From Desulfosporosinus sp. (GTDB lineage Bacteria > Bacillota > Desulfitobacteriia > Desulfitobacteriales > Desulfitobacteriaceae): a stretch of 64,000 nt of DNA. The first letter of the stretch is position 1. Every line of letters begins with the position of its first letter. Of this stretch, positions 7,977 through 16,161 are shown one piece after another. Below the pieces are notes generated by a model. It had not been told where the DNA came from and did no database searches. It saw only the letters and a list, made by a program, of their open reading frames with translations. Location of the stretch: the NCBI GenBank assembly GCA_020692355.1, contig JAIMKP010000011.1:1-64000 (forward strand). Reading direction: 5' to 3'. Position numbers and translations under genes: made by a program.

Positions 7977-8519
7977 ATGTTAAGACGTTTATGGGATGTG
8001 TTCATCGCCTTTACCCGTTCCGCGAATCTTGGTTTTGGCGGGGGCCCAGCGATGATTCCTCTGATGCAAAATGAAGTGGTCAAACGCTACCACTGGATGA
8101 ATGATGAGGAATTCACGGATGCTCTGGCGGTAGGGAATTCTTTGCCGGGGCCGATTGCCACTAAGATGGCTGGGTATATTGGCTATAAGGTGGGAGGTGG
8201 GCTCGGGGCCTTGCTGGCGCTGCTCGGGACAGTCGTTCCTTCACTCTTGGCGGTTATGTTCTTAAGCCATTTGATTACGGTCTATGCCCATTCACCGGAA
8301 TTGAAGGCGATGCTGCAAGCAGTGCGGCCTGTGGTCGTCATTCTCATTGCGCAAACGGCTCTGGGGATGGGTAAGAAAGCTTTCTCCAACAGCGTCACTT
8401 GGGGTATCGCCGCCGTAGCTGCTGTGCTGCTCTATTTCAATGTCCACCCGGCGATCATCATTGTCGCCTCGATGCTGTTTGGGTATGTTGTGTTTAAGAA
8501 TGAGTCGCAGCAGAGGTAG
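7977..8519 (+). CDS. Chromate-transport (CHR) family membrane protein, second of a pair
   Basis: The 180-residue protein is paralogous to the gene before it along its whole length: LGFGGGPAMIPLMQNEVVK, NSLPGPIATKMAGYIGYKVG, and a matching VRPVVVILIAQTALGMGKKA. It is the second half-transporter of a short-chain CHR pair. Both copies keep the GFGGGP and LPGP signatures, so they probably arose by tandem duplication and form a heterodimer. A regulator of the Lrp family follows 74 bases downstream on the same strand. Confidence 0.85.
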   Translation: MLRRLWDVFIAFTRSANLGFGGGPAMIPLMQNEVVKRYHWMNDEEFTDALAVGNSLPGPIATKMAGYIGYKVGGGLGALLALLGTVVPSLLAVMFLSHLITVYAHSPELKAMLQAVRPVVVILIAQTALGMGKKAFSNSVTWGIAAVAAVLLYFNVHPAIIIVASMLFGYVVFKNESQQR

Positions 8520-8593
8520 GAACATTAAGCATAGAGCGTGCTGTAAGGTTCATTCGCTCGTGTTTAAGCATGGATGGAGACGGAGGTAAGTCA

Positions 8594-9079
8594 ATGAATG
8601 AAATTTTTTGTAAGCCAGAAAGCGACAAGCGCTTTCTAGATGACATTGATCGAAGGATTATCGAGATGCTTTTAGAGAACAGCCGCATGTCCTATGTGGA
8701 TATGGGCAGGGAATTAGGCATGACGCGGGTCGCGGTCAGTGAGCGGGTGAAAGCTCTGCAGGATCGGGGGGTGATCGAGGGTTTTACCGTGACCCTCAAT
8801 CTCCAGAAAATCGGAAAACCCATCTCGGCCTTTTTCAGCATTGACGTTGAGACGTATTCGTTTGATGCCATTGCCACGAATCTGGCCGAGGATCCCAATG
8901 TCGTGAGCGTGTACCAGATGACTGGACCGAGCACCTTGCACGTGCATGCCGTGCTCGAAGATATGGGAGCGCTGGAGAAGTTTATTTCAGAGCGCCTCTA
9001 TTCCGTGAAGGGGATAAAAACCGTTGAAAGTCAGATCCTCCTGCGCCGCTTTAAGAGCCGGGGCGGGGTAAGACCGTAA
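8594..9079 (+). CDS. Lrp/AsnC-family transcriptional regulator
   Basis: The 161-residue protein has an N-terminal winged helix (LDDIDRRIIEMLLENSRMSY, then ELGMTRVAVSERVKALQDRG) and a C-terminal RAM ligand-binding domain (about 75-155) with VSVYQMTGPSTLHVHAVLED. ATG 8594 is chosen over an upstream ATG at 8570 because GGAGGT lies nine bases before it. These proteins bind DNA as dimers or octamers and usually sense amino acids. Its place after the CHR pair suggests it controls that pair, which is inference only. Confidence 0.88.
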   Translation: MNEIFCKPESDKRFLDDIDRRIIEMLLENSRMSYVDMGRELGMTRVAVSERVKALQDRGVIEGFTVTLNLQKIGKPISAFFSIDVETYSFDAIATNLAEDPNVVSVYQMTGPSTLHVHAVLEDMGALEKFISERLYSVKGIKTVESQILLRRFKSRGGVRP

Positions 9080-9094
9080 AGTGCTGATAATGCC

Positions 9095-9149
9095 GTAGAC
9101 AGAAAGTAGACAGAAAGTAGACAGAAAGTAGACAGAAAGTAGACAGAAA
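9095..9149 (+). repeat. 11-bp tandem repeat, five units
   Basis: The unit GTAGACAGAAA is repeated five times exactly, ending against the REP-like core GAACCGTCCCC at 9151. The GTAGACAG part equals the left side of the REP-like motif seen elsewhere, so this looks like slippage of one motif half. The rest of 9080-9373 holds no gene I can support. Confidence 0.9.
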
Positions 9150-9166
9150 GAACCGTCCCCGGTGTC
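9139..9166 (+). repeat. REP-like motif, occurrence 1
   Basis: GTAGACAG, GAACCGTCCCC and GGTGTC occur in that order. The outer parts form a short inverted repeat as in other occurrences (AGACA ... TGTCT) around the conserved core. Others are at 16086, 36101, 49635, 54371, 54401 and 56714. Confidence 0.6.
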
Positions 9167-9373
9167 GCGCGGTGTCGCGTCCGATCTAAAAAGAAGTTGC
9201 ACCTTGAAGTCATTTTGGATATGATAAGGCTAGAAGGCTTCCTTGTCAAAGGATGTTTGTGCCTTCGTTGCATCTGATGCAGAATGGTGTGCTTCATTAA
9301 GAATAGGAGGGGACACGGGAAAACTGAATAGGGTTATGTCAGGCATCTTTATCAAAAGGGGCGTGTGTAGAAG

Positions 9374-9562
9374 ATGAAATTTAGTGACTTAGGTCGAGGC
9401 GCCAGGATTGAATTAGCGAAGATGGCCAAACAGCTCGGTATGAAATTTATCGGATATAACCCGGCAGCACAACAGGTATCCCTGGAACACCAGGGCAAAG
9501 GGGTTACTTACGCCTTGGAAGAGTTCGTAGCGCACTATCAGAAGGCGTGGCCAAGCGCCTAA
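9374..9562 (+). CDS. Small protein of unknown function
   Basis: The 62-residue reading frame has no clear ribosome site (only AGAAG just before ATG), but it ends before a strong hairpin and has a sensible composition. Its C-terminal half, with IGYNP, then VTYALEEFVAHYQKAW, resembles the minus-strand neighbour at 9711-9989 (VGYVQEP, then VVSREEFVLHWQAY). The two probably share a small fold. I do not recognise the family. The two genes converge on the shared terminator at 9612. Confidence 0.5.
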   Translation: MKFSDLGRGARIELAKMAKQLGMKFIGYNPAAQQVSLEHQGKGVTYALEEFVAHYQKAWPSA

Positions 9563-9611
9563 ACCATTCCGATCAAGGGTTTTCTAGCGGGTCAATTCAA
9601 TTCAATTCATA

Positions 9612-9647
9612 AAGAATAGGCTCTCACTTCGGTGAGAGCCTATTCTT
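9612..9647. terminator. Bidirectional intrinsic terminator
   Basis: A perfect 16-bp stem with a TTCG tetraloop pairs 9612-9627 with 9632-9647. The stem ends are A/T-rich on both sides, so it can work in both directions for the two convergent small genes. Confidence 0.85.
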
Positions 9648-9710
9648 GAGCGTCGTCATGGATGGCAAGACGCTTGACGTGACCTCAGGTGGAGTAGTGT
9701 CTCCATCTGG

Positions 9711-9989
9711 TTAGGCCGAGCGGCGTTGACGCCGCAGAGTAAAGTTAACCGGAACAACTTGTATAGAGTGCCGAATTTCTAAGGTAATGGGAAGTGGACG
9801 ATATTTATCGAGGTATTGAGCCGCCCGTTCGCTTTCATATTGGCGATAGGCTTGCCAGTGCAGGACAAACTCTTCCCTGGAAACCACGGTTTCCTCTCCC
9901 CCAGCGAGTTGGAACATGTAGCGGTCATGATCGGGTTCTTGGACATAGCCTACGATCAAACGATCTTGGTAAAACAAGAGCAACGCCAC
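9711..9989 (-). CDS. Small protein of unknown function, relative of the 9374 protein
   Basis: This 92-residue protein reads MALLLFYQDRLIVGYVQEPD at its start and later ETVVSREEFVLHWQAYRQYE. It has no membrane segment and a basic C terminus (TLRRQRRSA). Part of it (residues 10-52) lines up with the 62-residue protein encoded convergently upstream. No known domain is recognised. It lies just before cheR on the same strand, so a motility link is possible but unproven. Confidence 0.55.
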   Translation of the reverse strand: MALLLFYQDRLIVGYVQEPDHDRYMFQLAGGEETVVSREEFVLHWQAYRQYESERAAQYLDKYRPLPITLEIRHSIQVVPVNFTLRRQRRSA

Positions 9990-10076
9990 CTTCCTATAGA
10001 TTTTTCGCGCTGGATTACCTTGATTTTGTACTCTGAAGTTTTCTACTAACCCCCTTTGTTAACAAGAACCTGAGAC

Positions 10077-10880
10077 TCAGGCCTGTTTTTGATAAAAAAA
10101 CGAGGACATCGGTTTTAGGCCCAGGTGGTTCATGCCAAAAAGATGCTCGGTGCTCCCCGTGAACAGGATGCCGCCCGGCTTTAAGGATTCAGCAAATTTT
10201 TGGTACAGCATCTCTTTAGCTTCCTCCGTGAAATAAATGACCACATTACGGCAGGCAATAAAATCAAAGCCTGTCTCAAAACGGGCCGTCAGTAGATTCT
10301 GGCGCTGAAAGGAAACCATACGCTTAATAGAATCTTTAATTTGATACCCTTTATCCGTCGGGGTAAAATGTTTTTGCAGGAACGCAGGCGGCGTACTGAC
10401 AAAATCATTCTCTTTATAGATGCCGTCCTTGGCTTGCTTGAGAACATTTTCGTCAATGTCGGTGGCTAGAATCGTCGGGCGCACCTGCGGAAAATGCTCA
10501 GCCATGAGGATCGCCAGAGAATAAGGCTCTTGCCCACCCGAACAGCCCGCACTCCACATTTTCAGGGAGGTTTTCCTTTGGGTTAATTTAGGCAAGATCA
10601 CCTCTTGTAGGGTTTTCCATTGGTTGGTATCACGAAAGAACTGAGACACGTTAATGGTTAAGTGCTTAAAAAAGGCATCGAACAGGGTCTTATCTTCATC
10701 AAGGGCCTTCAGAAACTCCGGGAACCCTTGATAACCATGCGAACTCATAAAACTCATGATCCGGCGTTGCATCTGGTTTTGTTTATAAAAGTTGAGATCA
10801 AGCCCACTGCGAGGATGAAAGGCTTTAACAAATCCTTCGTAAGTATTGGGCACAGAGGAGTAATGCAACGATGAAAGCAC
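10077..10880 (-). CDS. cheR: Chemotaxis protein methyltransferase CheR
   Basis: CheR methylates glutamates of chemoreceptors using S-adenosylmethionine, for adaptation. The 267-residue frame has an N-terminal helical domain (about 12-85, FVKAFHPRSGLDLNFYKQNQ, then HLTINVSQFFRD) and a methyltransferase domain with the SAM loop MWSAGCSGGQEPYSLA near residue 110, TILATDIDENVLKQA and FDFIACRNVVIYF. The frame opens with GTG at 10880, but AGGTG is placed better for the TTG at 10868 (fifth codon). It is separate from the main che operon. Confidence 0.93.
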   Translation of the reverse strand: MLSSLHYSSVPNTYEGFVKAFHPRSGLDLNFYKQNQMQRRIMSFMSSHGYQGFPEFLKALDEDKTLFDAFFKHLTINVSQFFRDTNQWKTLQEVILPKLTQRKTSLKMWSAGCSGGQEPYSLAILMAEHFPQVRPTILATDIDENVLKQAKDGIYKENDFVSTPPAFLQKHFTPTDKGYQIKDSIKRMVSFQRQNLLTARFETGFDFIACRNVVIYFTEEAKEMLYQKFAESLKPGGILFTGSTEHLFGMNHLGLKPMSSFFYQKQA

Positions 10881-10910
10881 CTCATTTCCCGTCCCTAGTT
10901 TAGCCGCTAT

Positions 10911-10959
10911 GGCCTATGGCCTATGGCCTGTTGCCTGTTGCCTGTTGCCTGTTGCCTGC
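10911..10959 (+). repeat. Heptanucleotide tandem array (GGCCTAT / TGCCTGT)
   Basis: Seven 7-base units occur in a row: GGCCTAT twice, GGCCTGT, TGCCTGT three times, TGCCTGC. It stands upstream of cheR in the 499-base gene-free stretch 10881-11379. Confidence 0.9.
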
Positions 10960-11041
10960 CGGTTTCGCAGCAAATGCTACGTGGTAGTGAGGCCTGTTAA
11001 ATATGTATTCGCTCTTCGAACGTGAAACTCCTGCTGATTCA

Positions 11042-11076
11042 GAAGTCGGAAGTCGGAAGTCGGAAGTCGGAAGTCG
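11042..11076 (+). repeat. Heptanucleotide tandem array (GAAGTCG x5)
   Basis: Five exact copies of GAAGTCG are followed by GATGC. Related CAGAAGC units follow at 11147-11163, and CAGAAGTCGGATG recurs near 11256. The stretch 11130-11370 also holds two diverged copies of a roughly 110-base segment (CTTCGAAGGTTTGCTTGA and CTTCGACGGTTTACTTGA). No gene is seen here. Confidence 0.9.
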
Positions 11077-11379
11077 GATGCTAACGAGGGGCGCCGAAGG
11101 GTGGGTTAAGATGCCAAGGGGAAACGGGGTCAGACCTTACTAATTTCAGAAGCCAGAAGCCAGATATTTATGTTGGGCTTCGAAGGTTTGCTTGAGCAAT
11201 TCTCCAGAGCAGGGAATGCGCCACTAGCAACCTAAGAGAACCCTAAATTCAGAGGTCAGAAGTCGGATGCCACAGGTCGGATGTTCAAACGAGGCTTCGA
11301 CGGTTTACTTGAACGAATCTTCAAAGTAGGGGATGGGCAGCGGCTAACCCGCTGAACATCCCGACCCCAGACCGTTTCC

Positions 11380-11820
11380 TCAAGCGAACAAATCCACCAC
11401 GAGCCCCCGAATCTCATCGATCTTCGCCAGCACATCTAAGGGTTTCGCCTGTTCAGCCAGAACGGTGCGCCCAAGTGCTTCGAGGGCCGCATCGATTTGG
11501 GTTACGCGGGCGAACACTTTCGGGCGTCCGCGAAAATCCCAATGGGTCTCCTCCTGCAGGCGGCGGCTTTGGCCCAAGGTCGAGCGCAAAAACCCTTTAA
11601 CCCTGGTCTTGAACTCGGCGAGGTCAGCGAGGGAGAGGGAATGGGCCAGTTTTTGCCCGAGGATATCCAGGTGGGCAAGGAAATCCTGAAATTCCTTTTT
11701 CTGAAGCCTCTGCACCTGATCGAGAGCAGGCCCGAAGCCAAGCGTGCTTTTCTCGACCGAGTTCTGGGTATCCAGGGTTCCAGGGCTGAGACGTTGGTTG
11801 GGGTCAATACGAAAGGCCAT
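11380..11820 (-). CDS. yaaR: YaaR family protein (DUF327)
   Basis: The 146-residue helical protein matches the YaaR/DUF327 pattern, best in its C-terminal half: WDFRGRPKVFARVTQIDAAL, later LDVLAKIDEIRGLVVDLFA. Family function is not established; in Firmicutes it occurs near flagellar or sporulation genes. Start ATG 11820 has GGAGGGAG eight bases upstream. It follows the M28 peptidase gene by 72 bases on the minus strand, so the two may be co-transcribed with motAB. Confidence 0.85.
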   Translation of the reverse strand: MAFRIDPNQRLSPGTLDTQNSVEKSTLGFGPALDQVQRLQKKEFQDFLAHLDILGQKLAHSLSLADLAEFKTRVKGFLRSTLGQSRRLQEETHWDFRGRPKVFARVTQIDAALEALGRTVLAEQAKPLDVLAKIDEIRGLVVDLFA

Positions 11821-11892
11821 ACGATCTCCCTCCAGGAATTTGCATTGATGGCATAAGCAGTAGTGCTTGATGCGATCCGTGATTTTAGCGGA

Positions 11893-12960
11893 TCAGCGTC
11901 CTAAATTCAGCGTCGCCTCATAAACGACCTCACTGGCGAGCTGAATCTGATCCTTGTTGACGAAGTCAGGCACGTCCTTGACCGTGTGATTATTTTCCAG
12001 CCAGGCTCTCGCCATCAAGGTGGCTGCCGGAATGCCGACTTGAGCAAAACTGATCTGATCACTGTTGTGCACACCGCCAGGAACCAGCGGTGCACTCGCT
12101 CCCTGGGTCTTCGCCGCAGCCTGCAGGGCCTTGACGACCGCATTGTTATCATATGCCCAGAGCGCAAAATCTCCCTTTTGACCATTGCCGACGGTATCCA
12201 CATTCAGTACGGCCTTGATATCCACCAAAGGAAGCGGCGGGTTTTGGACGAAGGCCTTTGAGCCCAAGAAACCCATCTCTTCCCCACTCCAAAAGGCGAC
12301 CAGGAGGGTACGCTTCGGAGGGACTTCAGCTTGGAGCAAGCGGCGCAGCACTCGCATGACACAGGCGACCCCGGAGGCGTTATCGTTCGCACCCGGATAG
12401 CGTTCGCCCTCGAAGAGGCCAAGATGATCATAATGGGCCGAAAGGAGCATGATCTCATCCCCCCGCTCACCCGGAAGAAATCCCAAAAGGTTGGCACTGG
12501 GCGCACGGAGCCCTTCTCCCGCCGCCGCACCGGCTTGAAAGGTCAGACGTCCTCCCACTCGTCGCTCTGTCATCGGCGGTAGGGTAAAGGCCTGGATATA
12601 GGAGGCTCCGGTGACAGGTTTGAGCCCCAATTCCCGCATTTCAGCCATGAGATACTGAGCGGCTTTGGCCTCACCGGCGGTTCCCGCTTTACGGCCCTCA
12701 CACTGTGGACTCGCGAGAGCGGCTATGTCGCGCGCGAGCTCGACATGGGCAGCAGAACTTGAACCGGCTGTCGGATGAGCAGCCAGGCCCGAATCGGCTG
12801 TTGGATTAGCGAGCGGAGGCTCGTGCTGCGTCAGATGTACTTTGGCCTCGACTGACCAGGCTGCTAACATCGCTTCCCAATGTTTCGGCCAATGAGTCCA
12901 CGGGAGGAAAAATGCTGAGGCAGCAACCATAGTTTTTAAAAATGTTCTCCGGGTTGACAT
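11893..12960 (-). CDS. Tat-exported M28 family metallopeptidase
   Basis: A zinc aminopeptidase-like protein of 355 residues. The N terminus STRRTFLKTMVAASAFFLPW is a twin-arginine (Tat) signal. The M28 metal ligands are all visible: H in SAHYDHLG, D in GANDNASG, EE in SGEEMGFLGS, D in LNVDTVGN, and a late H in GGVHNSDQIS. A spacer at about residues 48-72 has an imperfect internal repeat (NPTADSG / HPTAGSS) that the DNA also repeats. GAGGTG lies nine bases before ATG 12960. It sits between motB and yaaR, an unusual neighbour for motility genes; its substrate is unknown. Confidence 0.85.
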   Translation of the reverse strand: MSTRRTFLKTMVAASAFFLPWTHWPKHWEAMLAAWSVEAKVHLTQHEPPLANPTADSGLAAHPTAGSSSAAHVELARDIAALASPQCEGRKAGTAGEAKAAQYLMAEMRELGLKPVTGASYIQAFTLPPMTERRVGGRLTFQAGAAAGEGLRAPSANLLGFLPGERGDEIMLLSAHYDHLGLFEGERYPGANDNASGVACVMRVLRRLLQAEVPPKRTLLVAFWSGEEMGFLGSKAFVQNPPLPLVDIKAVLNVDTVGNGQKGDFALWAYDNNAVVKALQAAAKTQGASAPLVPGGVHNSDQISFAQVGIPAATLMARAWLENNHTVKDVPDFVNKDQIQLASEVVYEATLNLGR

Positions 12961-13063
12961 CGGTTAAAACACCTCAAAAGGCAACTGCGCTTCTATATTG
13001 CGTGGCGGGATTCATCGAATCGGTCATGAGGGAGATCGTCAAATCCATTGAACGAGGGGGTAT

Positions 13064-13957
13064 CTATTGACCGATACTGTCCGAATGGATTCCGCTCGTG
13101 ACGCTGCTACTCAGGTTAGGACTGACTACACTGGGTTTGGCCGGCTCCGTCAGATCGTATTTCGAGCGTAAAATGACCAAATCCACGCGGCGGTTGCGGG
13201 CGCGTCCGGCATCAGTGTCATTCGTGGCCACTGGGCGATATTCCCCATAACCCGTGGCAGAAAGGCGTACTGAGGCGATATGCCCTTCACTGATCAGGAG
13301 TTGAACCACATTGGTTGCACGGAGCACAGATAGTTCCCAGTTACTGGGAAATTGCGCTGTTTGAATGGGAACATTATCCGTATGGCCTTCAACTTTAATA
13401 TAGTTGGGGGCGGCGGCGAGTACGGAACTTACCATAGCGAGGATTTCATGGGCGCGAGGGGTAATCTCCGCTTTACCACTGTCAAAGAGGAGCGTATCTC
13501 GGATGCTGACGACCAATCCCCGTTCTTCGATCGAGGAAACGAGGGACGTTTGAATATGGTTGTCTGCCGCGAACTTATCCAACTGGGCCTTGATACCCTC
13601 GATGGTCATATTTTCCTGATTCGCATTACCCTGACCTTGGTTTTTGGCCTGGGAAGCATCTGCAGGGGGCTTATCCTGGTTCTCCGGCCCTGAGGAACTG
13701 CTTTTTGCGGGTGGGTTGCCGGAGACCATCGGCTTGGGCCCGGATATAGAATTTGAGATTTCGATGCGGGCAGGGGTACCTCCCCCTAAGGCTTTACTTA
13801 ACGAATCGGCAATGGCCTGGAACTTATTGGCATCCACTTTGCTGATGGAATAGAGCACAACAAAAAAGATCATCAGTAAAGTGATCAGATCCGCGTAAGT
13901 GAGAAGCCAGCGTTCCCCATTTTCCTTTTCCGCTTCCGCCTCGTGCTTCCTACTCAT
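13064..13957 (-). CDS. motB: Flagellar stator protein MotB
   Basis: MotB anchors the stator to peptidoglycan and carries the proton-channel aspartate. The 297-residue protein has one transmembrane helix (about 16-38) with that aspartate in LLTYADLITLLMIFFVVLYS, a linker rich in S/P/Q (80-130), and an OmpA-like peptidoglycan-binding domain (about 150-270) with VEGHTDNVP and GYGEYRPVATN. The start ATGA overlaps the motA stop by four bases. This is proton-type MotB rather than PomB by overall look, but the coupling ion is not certain. Confidence 0.93.
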   Translation of the reverse strand: MSRKHEAEAEKENGERWLLTYADLITLLMIFFVVLYSISKVDANKFQAIADSLSKALGGGTPARIEISNSISGPKPMVSGNPPAKSSSSGPENQDKPPADASQAKNQGQGNANQENMTIEGIKAQLDKFAADNHIQTSLVSSIEERGLVVSIRDTLLFDSGKAEITPRAHEILAMVSSVLAAAPNYIKVEGHTDNVPIQTAQFPSNWELSVLRATNVVQLLISEGHIASVRLSATGYGEYRPVATNDTDAGRARNRRVDLVILRSKYDLTEPAKPSVVSPNLSSSVTSGIHSDSIGQ

Positions 13958-14769
13958 CGGGTTTCACCGATGGCTGCTCGGCCGCCTGCGCCGATTTCTT
14001 CCTCGGGATTGGGTTTTTCCTCCTCGCTTGCGCCCATATGGGTCTTGAGTTTTTCTTTAAGGATGGAGGGATTTTCACCGGCTTGGATGGAGATGATGCC
14101 ATCGAGGATCATTTCCATGGAGGCGACTTCAGCCTTGTCCTTTTGCTTGAGTTTCGTGGCGATCGGGAGCCAAATCAGGTTGGCTGAGGAGACACCATAC
14201 AAGGTGGCAATGAAAGCAGAGGCAATCGAACCGGAAAGGGAGGCGGGGTCAGCGAGGTTTCCCAACACGTGAACGAGCCCCATTACCGTCCCGATAATAC
14301 CCATGGTCGGCGCATAGCCACCGGCGGCCTCAAAGATACCGATGCCGATTTTATGACGTTTTTCCATGACGGCGATGTTGGATTCCAGGATCTCGCGGGT
14401 AATATCGGGATCCGTACCATCGATCACCAACTGCATGCCTTGACGGGTGAATTTATCAGTCACGCTTTCCAGCTCCTGTTCCAAGCTCAGAAGCCCTTCA
14501 CGGCGGGCCTTTTCAGCAAAGCGTACAAGCGTCTGATAGGCTTCACCTACTCCAAAGGATTGGTTCGTAAAAGCAATTTTAAGGAGCTGTGGCAAATTTT
14601 TCAGGTGTTCTAACGGAAAGCTGGCAGCAACCGCTCCGAGGGTGCCGCCAAAAACAATGATAGCTGCGGATAGCTGGGCAAGGGAACCAATGTTTCCCTT
14701 TTCTAGGACAAAACCGATAAGCAGGGAACCAATTCCGAAAATAATCCCAATCGTTGTTGATAAATCCAT
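13954..14769 (-). CDS. motA: Flagellar stator protein MotA
   Basis: MotA forms the stator ring that couples ion flow to torque. ATG 14769 gives 271 residues starting MDLSTTIGIIFGIGSLLIGF, the usual MotA start; GGAGG lies ten bases upstream. There are four membrane helices, with the last two including GYAPTMGIIGTVMGLVHVLG, and a cytoplasmic loop with RREGLLSLEQEL that contacts FliG. The 11 extra codons to 14802 are unlikely to be used. It leads a minus-strand unit with motB and probably M28 and yaaR. Confidence 0.92.
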   Translation of the reverse strand: MDLSTTIGIIFGIGSLLIGFVLEKGNIGSLAQLSAAIIVFGGTLGAVAASFPLEHLKNLPQLLKIAFTNQSFGVGEAYQTLVRFAEKARREGLLSLEQELESVTDKFTRQGMQLVIDGTDPDITREILESNIAVMEKRHKIGIGIFEAAGGYAPTMGIIGTVMGLVHVLGNLADPASLSGSIASAFIATLYGVSSANLIWLPIATKLKQKDKAEVASMEMILDGIISIQAGENPSILKEKLKTHMGASEEEKPNPEEEIGAGGRAAIGETR

Positions 14770-14841
14770 AGGCAAAATGCCTCCCTTTGCTCTTCTTTTC
14801 ACAGATAGACAAGGAGTGGGCTTGTATGATTTGACACATCT

Positions 14842-14847
14842 ATTATA
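14842..14847 (-). promoter_or_regulatory. -10 element candidate for motAB
   Basis: On the minus strand TATAAT stands about 70 bases before the motA start, preceded by TG. No convincing -35 is seen, and no sigma-28 box (GCCGATA) is present. The rest of 14870-15110 contains nothing I can identify. Confidence 0.3.
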
Positions 14848-15110
14848 CAGGAAAACTTCGCCATTAGGCTAGAAAAATCGCGAATCAGGAGAAATTAGGA
14901 TAAAAGACTCAAACAGATGGGAGGTGTGTCTGCAAAATGTTGATGGCGTTACCTTGTCTTTGCTTGCGTTGGGAGTTCGATAAATATCGGGAAGTGCCGG
15001 TCACTTTGATGAGGTTGAAAAATCCCCTTTAGTTTTAGGCTGAAGTTTTCGATATAGAATTAGAGACGTAAATATTCACAGCTGTCATCTCGCCCCCTCC
15101 CCTCAGAGAA

Positions 15111-15230
15111 TGAACTCGTTCAACTAAAGTTGAACATCGAGACTTCGGTGGGGGAGTCTACCCCCACCGAAGCAAAGTACGAGGTACCACTCCCACTTGT
15201 AGAAGTGGGAGTCTCACGATTGGATGAAAA
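15111..15230 (+). repeat. Palindrome-rich IS605-like element, copy B (short form)
   Basis: The 120-bp copy has three hairpins in order: GTTCAACTAAAGTTGAAC (15118-15135); CTTCGGTGGGGG against CCCCCACCGAAG (15143-15172, 12 bp, six-base loop); and ACTCCCACTT against AAGTGGGAGT (15189-15212). GTACGAGGTAC lies between the last two. Copy D at 36312 is essentially identical. It stands 66 bases before flgM. Confidence 0.8.
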
Positions 15231-15295
15231 TATGCGCGTTGCAAGCGGAAGCGAACGATGACCAAAGCTTAGATTTCGATTTGGAGTGAGCCAAT

Positions 15296-15565
15296 ATGAA
15301 GATTGATGGAACATCGTTATCCCCCGTGGGTGCTGTTCAGGCGGCCACCAGGGTGAGTCAGGTGGAGAAGAAGCCGCCTGAGCTGGGGAAGGATAATCTG
15401 GCGGTATCGGACAAAGCCCAAGTGTATCAGGCTTTGCTCCAGAAAGTCAAAGAAGTGCCGGAGATTCGGGAAGATCGGGTGGCCGATCTCCAGGAGCGGA
15501 TTGCCAAAGGTCAGTTCAAAGTCGATGCCCAGGTTATTGCCGACAAAATGATTCGCGAGGGATAA
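15296..15565 (+). CDS. flgM: Anti-sigma-28 factor FlgM
   Basis: FlgM holds sigma-28 inactive until the hook-basal body is complete and it is exported. The 89-residue protein is intrinsically polar at its N terminus and has the C-terminal sigma-binding helix pattern: VPEIREDRVADLQERIAKGQ, then KVDAQVIADKMIRE. TTTGGAGTGAG precedes the ATG by about seven bases. flgN follows after three bases, so both are in one operon. Its partner sigma factor is encoded at the far end of this window (63604). Confidence 0.92.
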   Translation: MKIDGTSLSPVGAVQAATRVSQVEKKPPELGKDNLAVSDKAQVYQALLQKVKEVPEIREDRVADLQERIAKGQFKVDAQVIADKMIREG

Positions 15566-15568
15566 GCC

Positions 15569-16054
15569 ATGGAAGAAACACTCACCCGTTTAAATGAGAA
15601 CCTAGGCCGACAAGTGCAGCTCTACCGTACGCTGCATGAACTTGCTGGGCTGAAGAAAGAGGCACTGCTTCGTAGCAGCCTCCAGGAACTTGAGCAGATC
15701 ACGGCCCGAGAGGAACGCCTTCTGCTGGAAGCTGCTCGCTTAGAGAAAGAACGCCTGCTTTGGGCGGATGAAATCGGGCAGAAAATGGGAAAGGCGGCTG
15801 AGGAACTAACTCTGGCGGAACTCACTGAGCGATTTCCGGAACTTCAAGGGGTGCGTGCGGAACTCGATCAGGTTATCGGAGATTTGCAGAATGCCCATGA
15901 ACTCAATTCCCAGCTCATCGGCCAAGCCCTGGATGTCATCGACTTTACCGTGAGTATGGTCACGCGGCCGGACGATGCAACCTATGCCCATCCTAAACGC
16001 AACGGACAAAACCCGCCCCCCACGCGCATGCACCTGTTTGACAAAATGATCTAG
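15569..16054 (+). CDS. flgN: Flagellar chaperone FlgN
   Basis: FlgN is the export chaperone for the hook-filament junction proteins FlgK and FlgL, whose genes lie about 7.5 kb downstream. The 161-residue protein is almost all helical, with long heptad-rich stretches (LTRLNENLGRQVQLYRTLHE, then EERLLLEAARLEKERLLWAD). The ribosome site lies in the end of flgM. In related genomes flgN is directly followed by flgK; here two glycosyltransferase genes are placed between them. Confidence 0.88.
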   Translation: MEETLTRLNENLGRQVQLYRTLHELAGLKKEALLRSSLQELEQITAREERLLLEAARLEKERLLWADEIGQKMGKAAEELTLAELTERFPELQGVRAELDQVIGDLQNAHELNSQLIGQALDVIDFTVSMVTRPDDATYAHPKRNGQNPPPTRMHLFDKMI

Positions 16055-16085
16055 TTTGCGCCACGCACATCGGACAAAAAGGGTT

Positions 16086-16110
16086 AGACAAGAGAACCGT
16101 CCGTGCGTCT
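16086..16110 (+). repeat. REP-like motif, occurrence 2 (degenerate)
   Basis: AGACAAGAGAACCGTCC is followed by GTGCGTCT. The core is shortened but the outer AGAC/GTCT inverted repeat remains. It lies between flgN and its terminator. Confidence 0.55.
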
Positions 16111-16129
16111 TTCCCACGTCTTTGACAAA

Positions 16130-16161
16130 AAAACCCCTTCCAAATTCGTGGGAGGGGTTTT
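16130..16161. terminator. Intrinsic terminator after flgM-flgN
   Basis: AAAACCCCTTCC pairs with GGGAGGGGTTTT with an eight-base loop; A-run before and T-run after allow either direction. It separates flgMN from the AT-rich glycosyltransferase gene. Confidence 0.85.

Noticed and set aside
9031-9297. Minus-strand frames with repeated LSVYFLST peptides
   Set aside because: They are translations of the 11-bp tandem repeat and have no ribosome site or family.
15143-15172. Element hairpins as plain transcription terminators
   Set aside because: No T-run follows any of the stems, and the whole unit is repeated with fixed ends, which fits a mobile element better.
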